From: Rhizobium halophilum
GTDB lineage: Bacteria > Pseudomonadota > Alphaproteobacteria > Rhizobiales > Rhizobiaceae
Direction: 5' to 3'
Length of the DNA stretch: 64,000 nt
NCBI RefSeq assembly: GCF_021648825.1
Contig: NZ_JAKJHS010000008.1
Coordinates: 1 to 64,000, forward strand
This document shows, one piece after another, positions 24,121 to 34,017 of the stretch. Numbering within the stretch: the stretch's first letter is position 1; each line of letters starts with the position of its first letter. The position numbers and the translations under genes were made by a program. The notes under the pieces were generated by a model. The model had not been told where the DNA came from. It was given only the letters and a program-made list of their open reading frames with translations, and searched no databases.

Positions 24121-27100
24121 ATGCACATACTTGCCACCACATCGTCGTCCCTCGACGACCTCATCGAGCCGGTCGACCTCAACCAGGCGCCGGCTGATGT
24201 GGTGGTGCTGTCGTTTTCGAGCAGCGATCTCAAGAGCATCGCGTCAAATTGGCCGGTTTCGGGAGAAACCTCTCTCAGCACAACAAATATCACTGATCTC
24301 CGCCATCCCATGTCGGTAGATCTTTGGCTGGAAAAGACGGCTGTGCATGCGAAGCTGATTCTGGTCAGGATCCTGGGCGGCTATGACCGCTGGCAGTACG
24401 GCGTGGAGCAACTGGCACATCTCGCCAGGACAGAGAACAAAAAGCTGATCCTTTTGCCGGGCGAGTGCAGCATTCGAGACGAACGTCTGGCCGCAGCCTC
24501 GACGGTCGATGATCATGAGCTTACAGCTGTTCTATCCTGCTTCCGGGAGGGCGGACGAGAAAACATGGTCCTGCTGGCGAGCCGGCTAGACGCTCTTTCC
24601 AGAGGCCAGTCCCTCAAGCTTCTCCCTGCACAGGCCATGCCAAAGGCGGGGTACTATCATCCCGCCAGAGGCATAACGAGCCTGGAGGAGTTGCTGCAGG
24701 AAGCTCCCCTCAACGCACCACGCCTGCCGATCCTCTTTTACCGATCAATGCTCCTGGCAGACGACGTGGCACCGATCGACGCCTTGTTCACGGCTCTCGC
24801 AGCGCGCGGATTCGCGCCCGTTCCTGTCTTTATCGGCAGTCTGAAGGAGGATTACTCGCTACATTTCGTCGAGACAGCTTTGGCCGACCTCGCTCCTGAC
24901 GCGATCTTGTCCACAACTGCATTCGCCGCAGGCACCGACACGACGCAGGACACTGTCTTCGATCGCTGGGGCATCCCTGTCTTCCAGTTGATCGTGGCAA
25001 CCACCGAGCACGATGGCTGGAAGGAAAGTCAGCGTGGTCTTGGGCCCTCCGACCTCGCGATGCACGTCGTACTTCCCGAACTCGATGGCAGGCTCCTCCT
25101 TGGTCCCATCTCCTTCAAGCGGAAAGATGCCTCGAACCGACTCATCAACCATCCGGAGCCTGACCGGATCGAGCATGTGGTTCAGCGAATCTCACGCTTC
25201 CTTCGTATGCAGAAGACACCCCGCGCGGAACGTAAGGTCGCGATCTTGATGCCGGACTACCCAAACGCACCGGGCCGCACGGGCTATGCAGTCGGGCTGG
25301 ACGTGCCGCAAAGCGTAATTGAGATGCTGAAGGATTTGGCGGCATCCGGCTACACCATCGCGGATGTGCCCCAGGATTCTCGGCAACTTCTTGATTGCCT
25401 TGAAGAGCGACAAGGGGCTCTTGAGCTTGATCGGTACAGCACTTGGTTTGAGGGGCTTCCCTCCAATGCTTCGGCGGCGGTACGCACCGCATGGGGCGCC
25501 CCGTGCCAGGACCCAGAGGTCCATGGCGAACGGTTTTGCTTTCGCGCGGCAACGTTTGGAAATGTTTCTGTTGCCCTGGCACCTGATCGCGGTCGCACCG
25601 CTGACCGGCGGGCGGAGTATCATGACCCGAGCCTTCCGCCGCGCCATGCCCTGTTGGCCTTCGGCGTATGGCTGCGCGAGATGGTGGGAATTCATGCCAT
25701 CGTGCATGTCGGCGCTCATGGAACACTTGAATGGTTACCCGGGAAGACCGTAGCCTTGTCGAAGGGGTGCTTTCCCGAGATCATCGTCGGCGGACTTCCG
25801 GTCATTTACCCATTTATCGTATCAAACCCGGGTGAAGCGGCGGTGGCGAAAAGACGCATCGGCGCTGTCACCATCGGGCACCTGCCGCCGGTGCTGACCA
25901 ATGCCGGGCTATCGGAGAGCCAGAAGAGGCTGGAGCTCCTGGTTGATGAATATGCTCAGGCCGATGGTTTAGACCGCCGGCGGAGGGATCGGCTGGCGAA
26001 GCTGATCGTAGAAACCGCACAGGAGGTAGGACTGGCGGCTGAAGCCGGCCTTTCCCCCGACGACGATCCCGACACCGCTCTTGCACGTATTGATGCCTTC
26101 CTCTGCGACCTCAAAGATTTTTCGATCAAGGACGGCCAGCACATTTACGGGCTGGCGGCGCCAAATGATACGGACGTAGCGCGCTTGGCAAGCGCAAGCG
26201 CCGAACGGGAGGCACTGCTTGCGGCATTAGACGGCAAGCATGTTCGGCCAGGTCCCTCCGGAGCCCCCGCCCGTGGGCGGAGGGACGTCATGCCCACCGG
26301 ACGCAACCTGTATGCCAACGATCCCCGCACCCTCCCCACGCCAACGGCATTCGACCTGGGCAAGAGAGCTGCCGAAGAAGTGCTGCGCCGATACCTGCAA
26401 GATCACGGTGAGTGGCCCCGGAACCTCGTTTTCGACCTCTGGGGAAGCGCCTCACTCCGCAGCGGCGGCGAAGAGGTGGCACAGGTCCTGGCACTGATGG
26501 GCGCACGACCGGCCTATGACACGGCGACCGGGCGCGTGACCGGAGTGGAAATCTTGGCACCCGCTCAACTGGGGCGCCCACGGGTCGACGTGACGTTGCG
26601 CATCTCTGGCCTCTTCCGCGACATGTTCCCCGCCCTCATCGCGCTTCTCGATACCGCAGTCCGGGCGATCGCTAACCGGGAGGAAGCGCCGGGAGACAAT
26701 CCACTTGCCGAGGAGACGAGGCGGCAAGGGCTTGTGCCCGCGAGGATCTTTGGCTCAGCTCCTGGGACTTATGGTGCCGGCATAGAGGATCGTCTGGCGA
26801 CCGGAGAATGGAAGGAGCGCGAGGAACTGGGGCAGTCGTATCTGGACGCTGCAACGCATTCCTTCTCTGGACAAGTGGCCGATGCCAGCGAAGCGTTGGG
26901 CCAGTTTGCTGAACGCATCGGTCAGGCCGATCTGCTGGTCCACACAGGTGACGATCCTGGCCGCGATCTTCTCGACGGTTCTGCAGATGTGTCTTTCATT
27001 GGTGGCTTTTCGGCAGCTGTCGCAGCACTCGGCGGAAAGGCGGACATCATCACCCTTGACACGACGGATCCCAACCGCCCAAGAGCAAGGTCTCTTTCGG

Positions 27101-27444
27101 AAGCCGTTACGCGGGTTGTGAGAGCCCGTGCAACAAATCCGCGGTTCATCGCTGGACAGATGAGGCATGGGCCACGCGGTGCTTCTGAACTGGTGGAGGC
27201 GGTGGATAGGCTGATTGGTTTTGCCGAGACCACGCATGCGATCCCGCATTCACTGATTGAGGCGACCTATGAAGCTTACGTCGCCGACAGCGCCGTCCGA
27301 GCGTTCCTTTTGTCACAGAACCCCGAAGGCGCCAGGTACATGGGCGAGCGATTCCGTTCGGCGCTTCGCCGCGGACTCTGGCACCCGCGCAGGAATGCAG
27401 TACACGAGGAACTGGAAATGCTCGGTGCCGGAGAGGCGGCATGA
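24121..27444 (+). CDS. cobN: Cobaltochelatase large subunit CobN
   Basis: Inserts cobalt into hydrogenobyrinic a,c-diamide with CobS and CobT. 1107 residues; the CobN/BchH/ChlH family regions are visible, including VGAHGTLEWLPGK (about 536-548), the GLPVIYPFIVSNPGEA block, MPTGRNLYANDP and FGSAPGTYGAGI. This is shorter than the roughly 1275-residue Pseudomonas denitrificans CobN, but start and end look natural (ends in HEELEMLG), and other alphaproteobacterial CobN proteins are similarly short. cobS and cobT are not in this window and must be elsewhere. cobG overlaps its stop (ATGA). Confidence 0.95.
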   Translation: MHILATTSSSLDDLIEPVDLNQAPADVVVLSFSSSDLKSIASNWPVSGETSLSTTNITDLRHPMSVDLWLEKTAVHAKLILVRILGGYDRWQYGVEQLAHLARTENKKLILLPGECSIRDERLAAASTVDDHELTAVLSCFREGGRENMVLLASRLDALSRGQSLKLLPAQAMPKAGYYHPARGITSLEELLQEAPLNAPRLPILFYRSMLLADDVAPIDALFTALAARGFAPVPVFIGSLKEDYSLHFVETALADLAPDAILSTTAFAAGTDTTQDTVFDRWGIPVFQLIVATTEHDGWKESQRGLGPSDLAMHVVLPELDGRLLLGPISFKRKDASNRLINHPEPDRIEHVVQRISRFLRMQKTPRAERKVAILMPDYPNAPGRTGYAVGLDVPQSVIEMLKDLAASGYTIADVPQDSRQLLDCLEERQGALELDRYSTWFEGLPSNASAAVRTAWGAPCQDPEVHGERFCFRAATFGNVSVALAPDRGRTADRRAEYHDPSLPPRHALLAFGVWLREMVGIHAIVHVGAHGTLEWLPGKTVALSKGCFPEIIVGGLPVIYPFIVSNPGEAAVAKRRIGAVTIGHLPPVLTNAGLSESQKRLELLVDEYAQADGLDRRRRDRLAKLIVETAQEVGLAAEAGLSPDDDPDTALARIDAFLCDLKDFSIKDGQHIYGLAAPNDTDVARLASASAEREALLAALDGKHVRPGPSGAPARGRRDVMPTGRNLYANDPRTLPTPTAFDLGKRAAEEVLRRYLQDHGEWPRNLVFDLWGSASLRSGGEEVAQVLALMGARPAYDTATGRVTGVEILAPAQLGRPRVDVTLRISGLFRDMFPALIALLDTAVRAIANREEAPGDNPLAEETRRQGLVPARIFGSAPGTYGAGIEDRLATGEWKEREELGQSYLDAATHSFSGQVADASEALGQFAERIGQADLLVHTGDDPGRDLLDGSADVSFIGGFSAAVAALGGKADIITLDTTDPNRPRARSLSEAVTRVVRARATNPRFIAGQMRHGPRGASELVEAVDRLIGFAETTHAIPHSLIEATYEAYVADSAVRAFLLSQNPEGARYMGERFRSALRRGLWHPRRNAVHEELEMLGAGEAA

Positions 27445-28748
27445 CGACCCTTTCACTCGATAGACATGCACTCGACATCCGTCGCGGCGTCTGCCCCAGC
27501 CTGACGGCGCCCATGCAAACCGGAGACGGACTTCTCTCACGAGTCGCGCTGATCGACGCAATTGATCCTGCGCAGTTGACAAAGCTCTGTAACCTGGCAT
27601 TGCGCCACGGAAATGGGATTATGGATGTCTCGGCACGTGGCAACCTGCAAATACGCGGCCTTGACGGCATGTCTGCGCCAAGACTGGCCCGGGATGTTCG
27701 CAAACTGCAACTACCGCTTCGGACAGGTTTGGCGGTGGAAGTGCCTCCTTTCGCCGGTTTTGACCCCACTGAAACGGCTGACCCTCGTCCAGTGGCTGCT
27801 GCAATCTCTGAGGGAGCCCGGGACATTGGAGGTCTTGCACCCAAGATGAGCGTTGTCGTTGACGGCGCCGGGCGGGTACGTTTGTCCGGCTTGTTGGCAG
27901 ATATTCGATTGGTGGCCAGTCCACAGGCGCAAGATGGCGGCTGGACGATTTTCCTCGGCGGCACCGAGACCACGGCCAGCATTCACCGGACGCTGAATGA
28001 TGCTGACGCCATAGCAGAGGTACTGAATCTGCTGCGGCGATTGGCAGCGGATGGACCAACGGCGCGAGGCCGCGACCTAGCAACCGCATCGCGAACGGAA
28101 GAGCCTTACACCGCGTCGTCACCCATAGGGCTGCACATCCTGTCTGCCGGTCAGGCTGCAGTTGGGATAGCACCTGTGTTCGGACAGATCAGGGCGGACA
28201 AAATAGGCTTGATCAGCCGAGAAGCACAACGGTTGAAGATACCCAGGATCAAGCCAGCCCTGGATCACTCTCTCATTTTCATGGGAACCCTTGGCGCCTG
28301 TAGCGCGCTCCAGGATTATGCAGCGCAAGAGGGGTTCATAACCAAGTCGAGCGATCCACGCAGCGCGGTTGCGGCTTGCGTCGGCAGCCCTGCTTGTGCT
28401 TCGGCGTCGGCAGCAACGCATCAACTGGCAGAGCGGGCTGTTGCCGAATTTGGTGATCTTCTGGACGGCTCGTTCAAGCTGCACGTATCCGGATGTCTGA
28501 AGGGCTGCGCACACCCAACCCCCTCCCCGCTCACCCTCTGCGGTACTGCTGAGGGCGTGTCCTTCGTAGCTGGCCGTGCAGGCGATCGTTCCCTTGCCAC
28601 CGTTGCAGAGCAAGACGTGCCCTCCGCGCTACGTCGCACTGCCGCACTGGTGAGAGGCGAGCGACGTGACGGCGAAAACTCTGCCGCCTGTCTGCTCCGG
28701 CTCGGCCTCCCCCAGGTAGCCGCCACTTTCACATCAGGACGAACATGA
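27441..28748 (+). CDS. cobG: Precorrin-3B synthase CobG (oxygen-dependent)
   Basis: Uses O2 to hydroxylate C20 and form the gamma-lactone of precorrin-3B, the mark of the aerobic pathway. 435 residues related to nitrite/sulfite reductases: RRGVCPSLTAPMQTGDGLLSR near the start, ISARGNLQIRG-like VSARGNLQIRGL, and the [4Fe-4S] ligands in ACVGSPACASA and HVSGCLKGCAHP. Its presence marks this as an oxygen-dependent corrin pathway. Overlaps both cobN and cobH by four bases. Confidence 0.94.
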   Translation: MTTLSLDRHALDIRRGVCPSLTAPMQTGDGLLSRVALIDAIDPAQLTKLCNLALRHGNGIMDVSARGNLQIRGLDGMSAPRLARDVRKLQLPLRTGLAVEVPPFAGFDPTETADPRPVAAAISEGARDIGGLAPKMSVVVDGAGRVRLSGLLADIRLVASPQAQDGGWTIFLGGTETTASIHRTLNDADAIAEVLNLLRRLAADGPTARGRDLATASRTEEPYTASSPIGLHILSAGQAAVGIAPVFGQIRADKIGLISREAQRLKIPRIKPALDHSLIFMGTLGACSALQDYAAQEGFITKSSDPRSAVAACVGSPACASASAATHQLAERAVAEFGDLLDGSFKLHVSGCLKGCAHPTPSPLTLCGTAEGVSFVAGRAGDRSLATVAEQDVPSALRRTAALVRGERRDGENSAACLLRLGLPQVAATFTSGRT

Positions 28749-29374
28749 CCCCATACGACTACATCCGCGACGGTGATGCTATATACCGGCAGTCCTTCGA
28801 CATTATCCGTCGAGAGGCCGACCTGTCAGCATTCACGCAAGAGCAGGCGGACATCGCCGTTCGCATGATCCACGCCTGTGGGTTGGTCGAGGCAGCAGAG
28901 CATTTCCGTTTTTCTCCTGACTTCGTTTCGAAAGCTCGTGGAGCACTGCATGCCGGCAAATCGATCTTCTGCGATGCAGAGATGGTGGCCCACGGTATCA
29001 CCCGTGCGCGTCTTCCGGCAGATAACTCCGTCATCTGCACCTTGCGCGATGGCAGAACCGTTGAAATCGCGCGCACCATCGGCAATACGCGGTCGGCTGC
29101 CGCGCTCGACCTTTGGGACGGGCTGGACGGTGCCCTCGTCGCCATTGGTAATGCTCCAACCGCGCTCTTCCGGCTTCTCGAGCTCCTCGAAGCAGGAGCA
29201 CCTCGACCCGCCGCCATCATCGGCATGCCGGTAGGTTTTGTCGGTGCAGCAGAATCAAAGGAACTCCTGATGGCGCACTCCTTCGGGATACCCTATGCCA
29301 TCGTTCGCGGGAGAATGGGCGGTTCAGCGATGACGGCTGCCGCAGTCAACGCGCTGGCGAGGGCCGGCCTGTGA
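28745..29374 (+). CDS. cobH: Precorrin-8X methylmutase
   Basis: Moves the C11 methyl to C12, giving hydrogenobyrinic acid. 209 residues with the catalytic His43 in MIHACG, FCDAEMVAHGITRARLP (about 77-93), and MPVGFVGAAESKELL (about 160-174). Standard length. Translationally coupled to cobG (ATGA) and cobI (GTGA). Confidence 0.96.
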   Translation: MTPYDYIRDGDAIYRQSFDIIRREADLSAFTQEQADIAVRMIHACGLVEAAEHFRFSPDFVSKARGALHAGKSIFCDAEMVAHGITRARLPADNSVICTLRDGRTVEIARTIGNTRSAAALDLWDGLDGALVAIGNAPTALFRLLELLEAGAPRPAAIIGMPVGFVGAAESKELLMAHSFGIPYAIVRGRMGGSAMTAAAVNALARAGL

Positions 29375-30108
29375 CCGCAAGCGAAAAGGGCAGGTTGATC
29401 GGCGTCGGCACGGGTCCTGGCGATCCGGAATTGTTGACGCTCAAGGCGGTGAGAGCGCTTCAGGAAGCCGATGTGGTCGCCTTCTTCTGCAAGAGGGGCG
29501 GGACTGGCAATGCGCGGGCAATCGTGGACGCGCACATCCGGCCAAGGACCATCGAGATGCCGCTGGTCTATCCGGTCACGGTCGAAATGCATAAGGATGA
29601 ACTTGGCTATCAGGGCCCGATCTCGGAGTTTTTTGATCGTTCAGCAGGGGAGATAGCGACCCACCTTGACGAGGGGCGCGACGTCGCGGTTCTGAGTGAG
29701 GGCGATCCTCTCTTTTATGGCTCCTATATGCACCTGCATGTTCGCCTTGCCTCCCGGTATCCAACAGAAGTGGTTCCAGGTGTAACCGCAATGTCCGGCT
29801 GTTGGTCCCTGGCAGGCCTCCCCCTTGTGCAAGGAGACGATGTCTTGAGTGTCCTGCCAGGAACACTGCCTGAAGAAGCGCTGACGAGACGACTTGCGGA
29901 TACTGAAGGCGCCGTCATCATGAAGGTAGGCCGCAATCTTCCCAAGATTCGGCGAGCATTGGAGGCTGCCGGCAAGCTCCATGGCGCTCTCTATGTCGAA
30001 CGCGGCACAATGGCGAACGGAAGTGCCCAACGACTCGAAGACCGTGACGAAAGTCCGGCACCCTACTTCTCACTCGTCCTCGTCCCCGGCTGGAATGCAC
30101 GGCCATGA
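29371..30108 (+). CDS. cobI: Precorrin-2 C20-methyltransferase
   Basis: SAM-dependent methylation of precorrin-2 to precorrin-3A. 245 residues of the tetrapyrrole methylase fold: GVGTGPGDPELLTLKAVRAL at the N-terminus, VLSEGDPLFYGSYM, then PGVTAMSGCW. GTG start at 29371 overlapping the cobH stop. Confidence 0.95.
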   Translation: MTASEKGRLIGVGTGPGDPELLTLKAVRALQEADVVAFFCKRGGTGNARAIVDAHIRPRTIEMPLVYPVTVEMHKDELGYQGPISEFFDRSAGEIATHLDEGRDVAVLSEGDPLFYGSYMHLHVRLASRYPTEVVPGVTAMSGCWSLAGLPLVQGDDVLSVLPGTLPEEALTRRLADTEGAVIMKVGRNLPKIRRALEAAGKLHGALYVERGTMANGSAQRLEDRDESPAPYFSLVLVPGWNARP

Positions 30109-30881
30109 CCAAGTCGCCCGCCGGATCATTGACTGTCGTTGGGCTCGGACCAGGTCATCCGGAGCAGGTGACGCCGGAAGCCGCGGCGGCTGTCGCTGCC
30201 GCAGGAGACTTCTTCGGCTATTTTCCTTATCTCGACAGGCTTTCCCTTCGCGCCGACCAGCGCCGTCATGCCTCCGATAATCGTGAGGAACTGGCCCGCG
30301 CCAAGGCGGCCCTCGATATGGCTGCCACAGGCGGAAAGGTCTGCATCGTTTCTGGCGGCGATCCTGGCGTTTTCGCCATGGCCGCTGCGGTTTGTGAAGC
30401 GATCGAGGAAGGCCCACCCAGCTGGCGGGATGTTGACCTTTCCGTAGTTCCGGGCGTCACGGCCATGCTTGCCGTTGCTGCGAAGGCAGGCGCGCCTCTT
30501 GGGCACGATTTTTGTGCCATCTCTCTGTCAACGAACCTGAAGCCGTGGTCTATCATAGAGAAGCGCATAACAGCGGCCGCAGAGGCCGGCTTCGTCATGT
30601 CCTTCTACAATCCGGTCAGTAGAGCTCGACCGCATCAACTTGGCGAAGCTTTCGACCTCCTACGCCGTTATCTGCCAGGCAGTGTACCGGTAATCTTCGG
30701 CCGCGCAGCCGGTCGCCCGGACGAATGCATTCGGATTGTGTCATTAGCGGAGGCGGCCAGCGACATGGCCGACATGGCTACTTGCATTATTGTCGGCTCC
30801 ACCGACACTCGATTGATTGAACGAGCCGGCAAAAAGACGCTGGTGTACTCGCCCCGCAGCTACAAAGGTGGCAGCGCATGA
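30105..30881 (+). CDS. cobJ: Precorrin-3B C17-methyltransferase (ring contraction)
   Basis: Methylates C17 and contracts the ring to precorrin-4. 258 residues: VVGLGPGHPEQVTPEA, IVSGGDPGVFAMAAAV, VVPGVTAMLAVAAKAGAPLGHDFCAISL and SFYNPVSRARPHQL are CobJ/CbiH motifs. ATGA overlap with cobI. Its 3' end overlaps the convergent cobK by 22 bases. Confidence 0.95.
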   Translation: MTKSPAGSLTVVGLGPGHPEQVTPEAAAAVAAAGDFFGYFPYLDRLSLRADQRRHASDNREELARAKAALDMAATGGKVCIVSGGDPGVFAMAAAVCEAIEEGPPSWRDVDLSVVPGVTAMLAVAAKAGAPLGHDFCAISLSTNLKPWSIIEKRITAAAEAGFVMSFYNPVSRARPHQLGEAFDLLRRYLPGSVPVIFGRAAGRPDECIRIVSLAEAASDMADMATCIIVGSTDTRLIERAGKKTLVYSPRSYKGGSA

Positions 30882-31612
30882 GCGAGGTGGCGCACGATCC
30901 CCTCCACGGTTTCGGCTGCTGGAACCTCCGGCAGCGGCGGCCGATTAATCAGCACCACCTCTATGCCAAGCGCCCGAGCAGCCGCAATCTTGCCGTAGCT
31001 TGCGCCCCCGCCGCTGTTCTTCGCCACGATGACCTCGACCTCATGCTCTCGCAGCAGCCTCGCCTCGTCTGCTTCTCTGAAGGGGCCACGATCGGTCAGA
31101 TAGATTGCGTGAGGAACCGTGAGCGGCGGCTCGACGGGATCGACGCTGCGGATCAGGTAGCGGTGCTGAGGCGCGGCCTGGAAGGGCAGCAGTTCCTGTC
31201 GCCCGAGCGTCAGGAATACACGGCGGCTAGCTGCCCCCAAGAGCGAGACAGCGCCGTCGACACTGCTGACCGACTGCCAACGGTCGCCATCCTGTCGACG
31301 CCACGGCGCACGCCGCAACGCGATCAAAGGCACTCCAGAGATCTTGGAAGCGAGCGCCGCATTGGCGGAGATCCGCGCGGCATAAGGATGCGTCGCATCC
31401 ACAAACATGGCAATGTTCTGGGCAATAAGATGGGCTGCCAAGCCTTCTGCACCACCGAAACCGCCGATTCGAACCGGTACGGCATGCTCGGCGGGGGATC
31501 GCGTCCGGCCAGCGAGCGAGAGTTGCACAGCGTAGCGTGGGTTGCAGCTCAGCATCCCCGCGAGCCGACGCGCCTCGGCCGTTCCGCCGAGTATGAGGAT
31601 GGGGTGCTGCAC
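30860..31612 (-). CDS. cobK: Precorrin-6A reductase, embedded opposite to the operon
   Basis: NADPH-dependent reduction of precorrin-6A to dihydro-precorrin-6B. 250 residues: LILGGTAEARRLAGML, FVDATHPYAARISANA, and VIVAKNSGGGASYGKI are CobK/CbiJ motifs. GTG at 31612 is fixed by a perfect AGGAGG four bases upstream, which lies inside the first codons of cobL on the other strand. It runs against all its neighbours: convergent overlap with cobJ and only one base between its start and the cobL start. Any own promoter must be inside cobL. Confidence 0.94.
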   Translation of the reverse strand: MQHPILILGGTAEARRLAGMLSCNPRYAVQLSLAGRTRSPAEHAVPVRIGGFGGAEGLAAHLIAQNIAMFVDATHPYAARISANAALASKISGVPLIALRRAPWRRQDGDRWQSVSSVDGAVSLLGAASRRVFLTLGRQELLPFQAAPQHRYLIRSVDPVEPPLTVPHAIYLTDRGPFREADEARLLREHEVEVIVAKNSGGGASYGKIAAARALGIEVVLINRPPLPEVPAAETVEGIVRHLAHALPPL

Positions 31613-31613
31613 A

Positions 31614-32861
31614 ATGCCTCCTGAATCGAATTATGACCATGCACCGTCGAACCGCTGGCTGTCCATCGTCGGGATTGGCGAGGATGGTATCCTCGGCCTC
31701 GGTGAAGGCGCGAGAGGCGCGGTTGCTTCAGCTCGCGTGGTATTTGGTGGAAAGCGGCACCTGGAACTCGCATCTACTCTCATTTCCGGCAATGCCAGGA
31801 CCTGGCCCACGCCGTTTGATGTAGCAATGGCTGACGTGGTGGCTCTGCGGGGGCAGCCAGTATGCGTACTTGCTTCCGGCGATCCCTTTTTTTTCGGTGT
31901 CGGAGCGACGATCGCCAAAATCATTGAAGCCAATGAATATGTCTCATTCCCCGCCCCATCCGCTTTCTCGCTTGCCGCGTCGAGACTCGGCTGGGCACTG
32001 CAGGATGTGGAAACAGTTTCCCTTCACGGTCGGCCCATCGATCTCATCCGTCCGTTCCTGCATCCGGGGCGGCGGGTGCTGGCTCTCACATCCGATAGCC
32101 GAGGCCCAACTGCACTTGCACAGATGCTGTGCGACATGGGGTTCGGAGGATCACGCATGACGGTTCTCGAGGCGTTAGGAGGCACTCACGAGCGGATCCG
32201 GAGCTCCGAGGCACTCGACTTGAGGTTCACCGATATCAACGAACTCAACGTTGTCGCGATCGAGCTTTGCGGCTCAGGACGAGTCTTGCCACTCGCCACC
32301 GGTCTAGACGACGCCTTGTTCGAGCACGATGGCCAGATCACGAAACGCGAAATTCGCGCTGTGACACTCTCGGCTCTCGCTCCTCGGCGTGGCGAACTCT
32401 TGTGGGACATAGGCGCGGGCTCCGGCTCGATCGGCATAGAATGGATGTTGCGTCATCCTTCGATGCGCGCGATCGGGATAGAAGCAGACCCGGTGCGTGC
32501 GGCACGTGCTCGCCGGAATTCGGAAAGCTGCGGAGTCCCAGGCTATGAGCTGGTGCAAGGCACCGCGCCCGGCGCCTTTGCAAACCTGGACGCTCCAGAC
32601 GCAATTTTCATTGGCGGTGGCGGCAGCGACAATCGCGCCTTCGAAGCCGCGGCAGCACGGCTGAAGCCGGGAGGGCGGCTGGTAGCAAATGCGGTCACTC
32701 TCGAAATGGAGGCAGTCCTACTCGCCGCGCAAGCACGGCTTGGAGGGCGCCTTATCCGCCTGCAGATAAGCAGAGCGGAGCCGGTAGGCTCGATGCAGGG
32801 CTGGAGAGCCGCCATGCCTGTGACCCAGTGGACCTGGCAAAAGGCGGAGGAGGACCGATGA
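31614..32861 (+). CDS. cobL: Precorrin-6Y C5,15-methyltransferase (decarboxylating), CbiE-CbiT fusion
   Basis: Methylates C5 and C15 and removes the C12 acetate carboxyl. 415 residues from ATG at 31614; an upstream in-frame start at 31542 would overlap cobK further and is not supported. The N-terminal half is a CbiE-like tetrapyrrole methylase (SIVGIGEDGILGL; VLASGDPFFFGVGAT); the C-terminal half is a CbiT-like Rossmann methyltransferase (LLWDIGAGSGSIGIEWM; AIGIEADP; IFIGGGGSDN). It overlaps cobE by ATGA. Confidence 0.95.
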   Translation: MPPESNYDHAPSNRWLSIVGIGEDGILGLGEGARGAVASARVVFGGKRHLELASTLISGNARTWPTPFDVAMADVVALRGQPVCVLASGDPFFFGVGATIAKIIEANEYVSFPAPSAFSLAASRLGWALQDVETVSLHGRPIDLIRPFLHPGRRVLALTSDSRGPTALAQMLCDMGFGGSRMTVLEALGGTHERIRSSEALDLRFTDINELNVVAIELCGSGRVLPLATGLDDALFEHDGQITKREIRAVTLSALAPRRGELLWDIGAGSGSIGIEWMLRHPSMRAIGIEADPVRAARARRNSESCGVPGYELVQGTAPGAFANLDAPDAIFIGGGGSDNRAFEAAAARLKPGGRLVANAVTLEMEAVLLAAQARLGGRLIRLQISRAEPVGSMQGWRAAMPVTQWTWQKAEEDR

Positions 32862-33244
32862 TCGTGGCGGGGCTGGGGTGTCGGCGAGGGACACCCATTG
32901 AGGGGCTCGAGGCGGCCTTGATGTTGGCGTGTGATCATGCCGGAATTCTTCCAGCTTCTGTTCACGCCTTGGCCACAGGAAAGATCAAGCAGGACGAGAC
33001 GGGCTTGCTGGATCTGGCAAAACGTCTCGACTTGCCGCTTCACATCGTCGGCGACCAGGAACTGAAGGCCGCTGAGCCTCGGACGCAGACATTCTCCGCG
33101 CACAGCCTCGCACAAACAGTTTCACCTAGTCTCTCGGAAGCCGCGGCTCTTGCAGTGGCTGGGGTCCGTGCGACGCTGATCGTGGCCCGTGTCGTGGCAG
33201 AAGGTGCCACCTGTGCACTTGCTCAATCGGAGGCGACACCATGA
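32858..33244 (+). CDS. cobE: CobE/CbiG C-terminal-domain protein
   Basis: 128 residues from ATG at 32858 (GGAGGAGG just upstream), overlapping the cobL stop. [19 protein letters not shown] at the start and [20 protein letters not shown] are typical of CobE, which matches the C-terminal domain of CbiG. Required for cobalamin synthesis in the aerobic pathway, but its exact reaction is not settled; in CbiG the related domain takes part in opening the delta-lactone. cobM overlaps its stop. Confidence 0.92.
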   Translation: MIVAGLGCRRGTPIEGLEAALMLACDHAGILPASVHALATGKIKQDETGLLDLAKRLDLPLHIVGDQELKAAEPRTQTFSAHSLAQTVSPSLSEAAALAVAGVRATLIVARVVAEGATCALAQSEATP

Positions 33245-34017
33245 CCGTCCATTTCATTGGGGCAGGCCCGGGCGCCGCCGATCTGATCACCGTACGCGGC
33301 CGCGATCTCATCGCCCGCTCCCCCGTGTGCCTCTACGCCGGCTCCATCATGTCGCGTGAACTGCTCCAATATTGCCCGTCGGGGGCGCGCATCGTGGACA
33401 CAGGCTTGCTGTCGCTTGACGATATCGAAGCGGAATACCTGAAGGCGCATCGAGAGGGGAAGGACGTTGCGCGGCTGCATTCAGGCGATCTTTCGGTATG
33501 GAGTGCCGTGGCGGAACAGATCCGACGGCTAAAGCGCCATCGGATCGCTTACACGATGACTCCTGGAGTTCCTTCCTTTGCAGCGGCGGCCGCTGCACTC
33601 AGGCGGGAATTGACAATTCCGGAAGTTGCGCAGAGCCTGGTGCTGACACGCATCTCCGGTCGCGCATCGAAAATGCCGGATGGAGAGACGCTCGCTAGCT
33701 TTGCTGCAACAGGGGCGACGCTCGCAATCCATCTTGCCATACATGCAATGGGGCGGATTGTGGAGGAGCTCGCACCCTTTTACGGCACCGATTGCCCGGT
33801 TGCGATCGTAGTTAAGGCTAGCTGGCCGGAGGAACGGATTATCCGCGGCACATTGGCCGATATAGAGGCGAAGCTTGCCGCAGAGCCCGTAGAACGAACC
33901 GCCGTGGTCTTTGTCGGGCGAAGCCTTGACGTCGCCGATTTCGCGGAAAGCCAACTCTACGATGCCAGCTACGTCCGTCGCTTCCGGCCCGGCTGGCCTC
34001 AAGAGGTCCCCGAATGA
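33241..34017 (+). CDS. cobM: Precorrin-4 C11-methyltransferase
   Basis: SAM-dependent formation of precorrin-5. 258 residues: [65 protein letters not shown] are CobM/CbiF motifs. ATGA overlap with cobE. Its 3' end overlaps the convergent cbiD by 19 bases. Confidence 0.95.
   Translation: MTVHFIGAGPGAADLITVRGRDLIARSPVCLYAGSIMSRELLQYCPSGARIVDTGLLSLDDIEAEYLKAHREGKDVARLHSGDLSVWSAVAEQIRRLKRHRIAYTMTPGVPSFAAAAAALRRELTIPEVAQSLVLTRISGRASKMPDGETLASFAATGATLAIHLAIHAMGRIVEELAPFYGTDCPVAIVVKASWPEERIIRGTLADIEAKLAAEPVERTAVVFVGRSLDVADFAESQLYDASYVRRFRPGWPQEVPE

Noticed and set aside
24121..27444. Truncated or frameshifted cobN
   Set aside because: At 1107 residues it is shorter than the classical CobN, but start, stop, motifs and tight junctions with cobW and cobG look natural, so no break is inferred.
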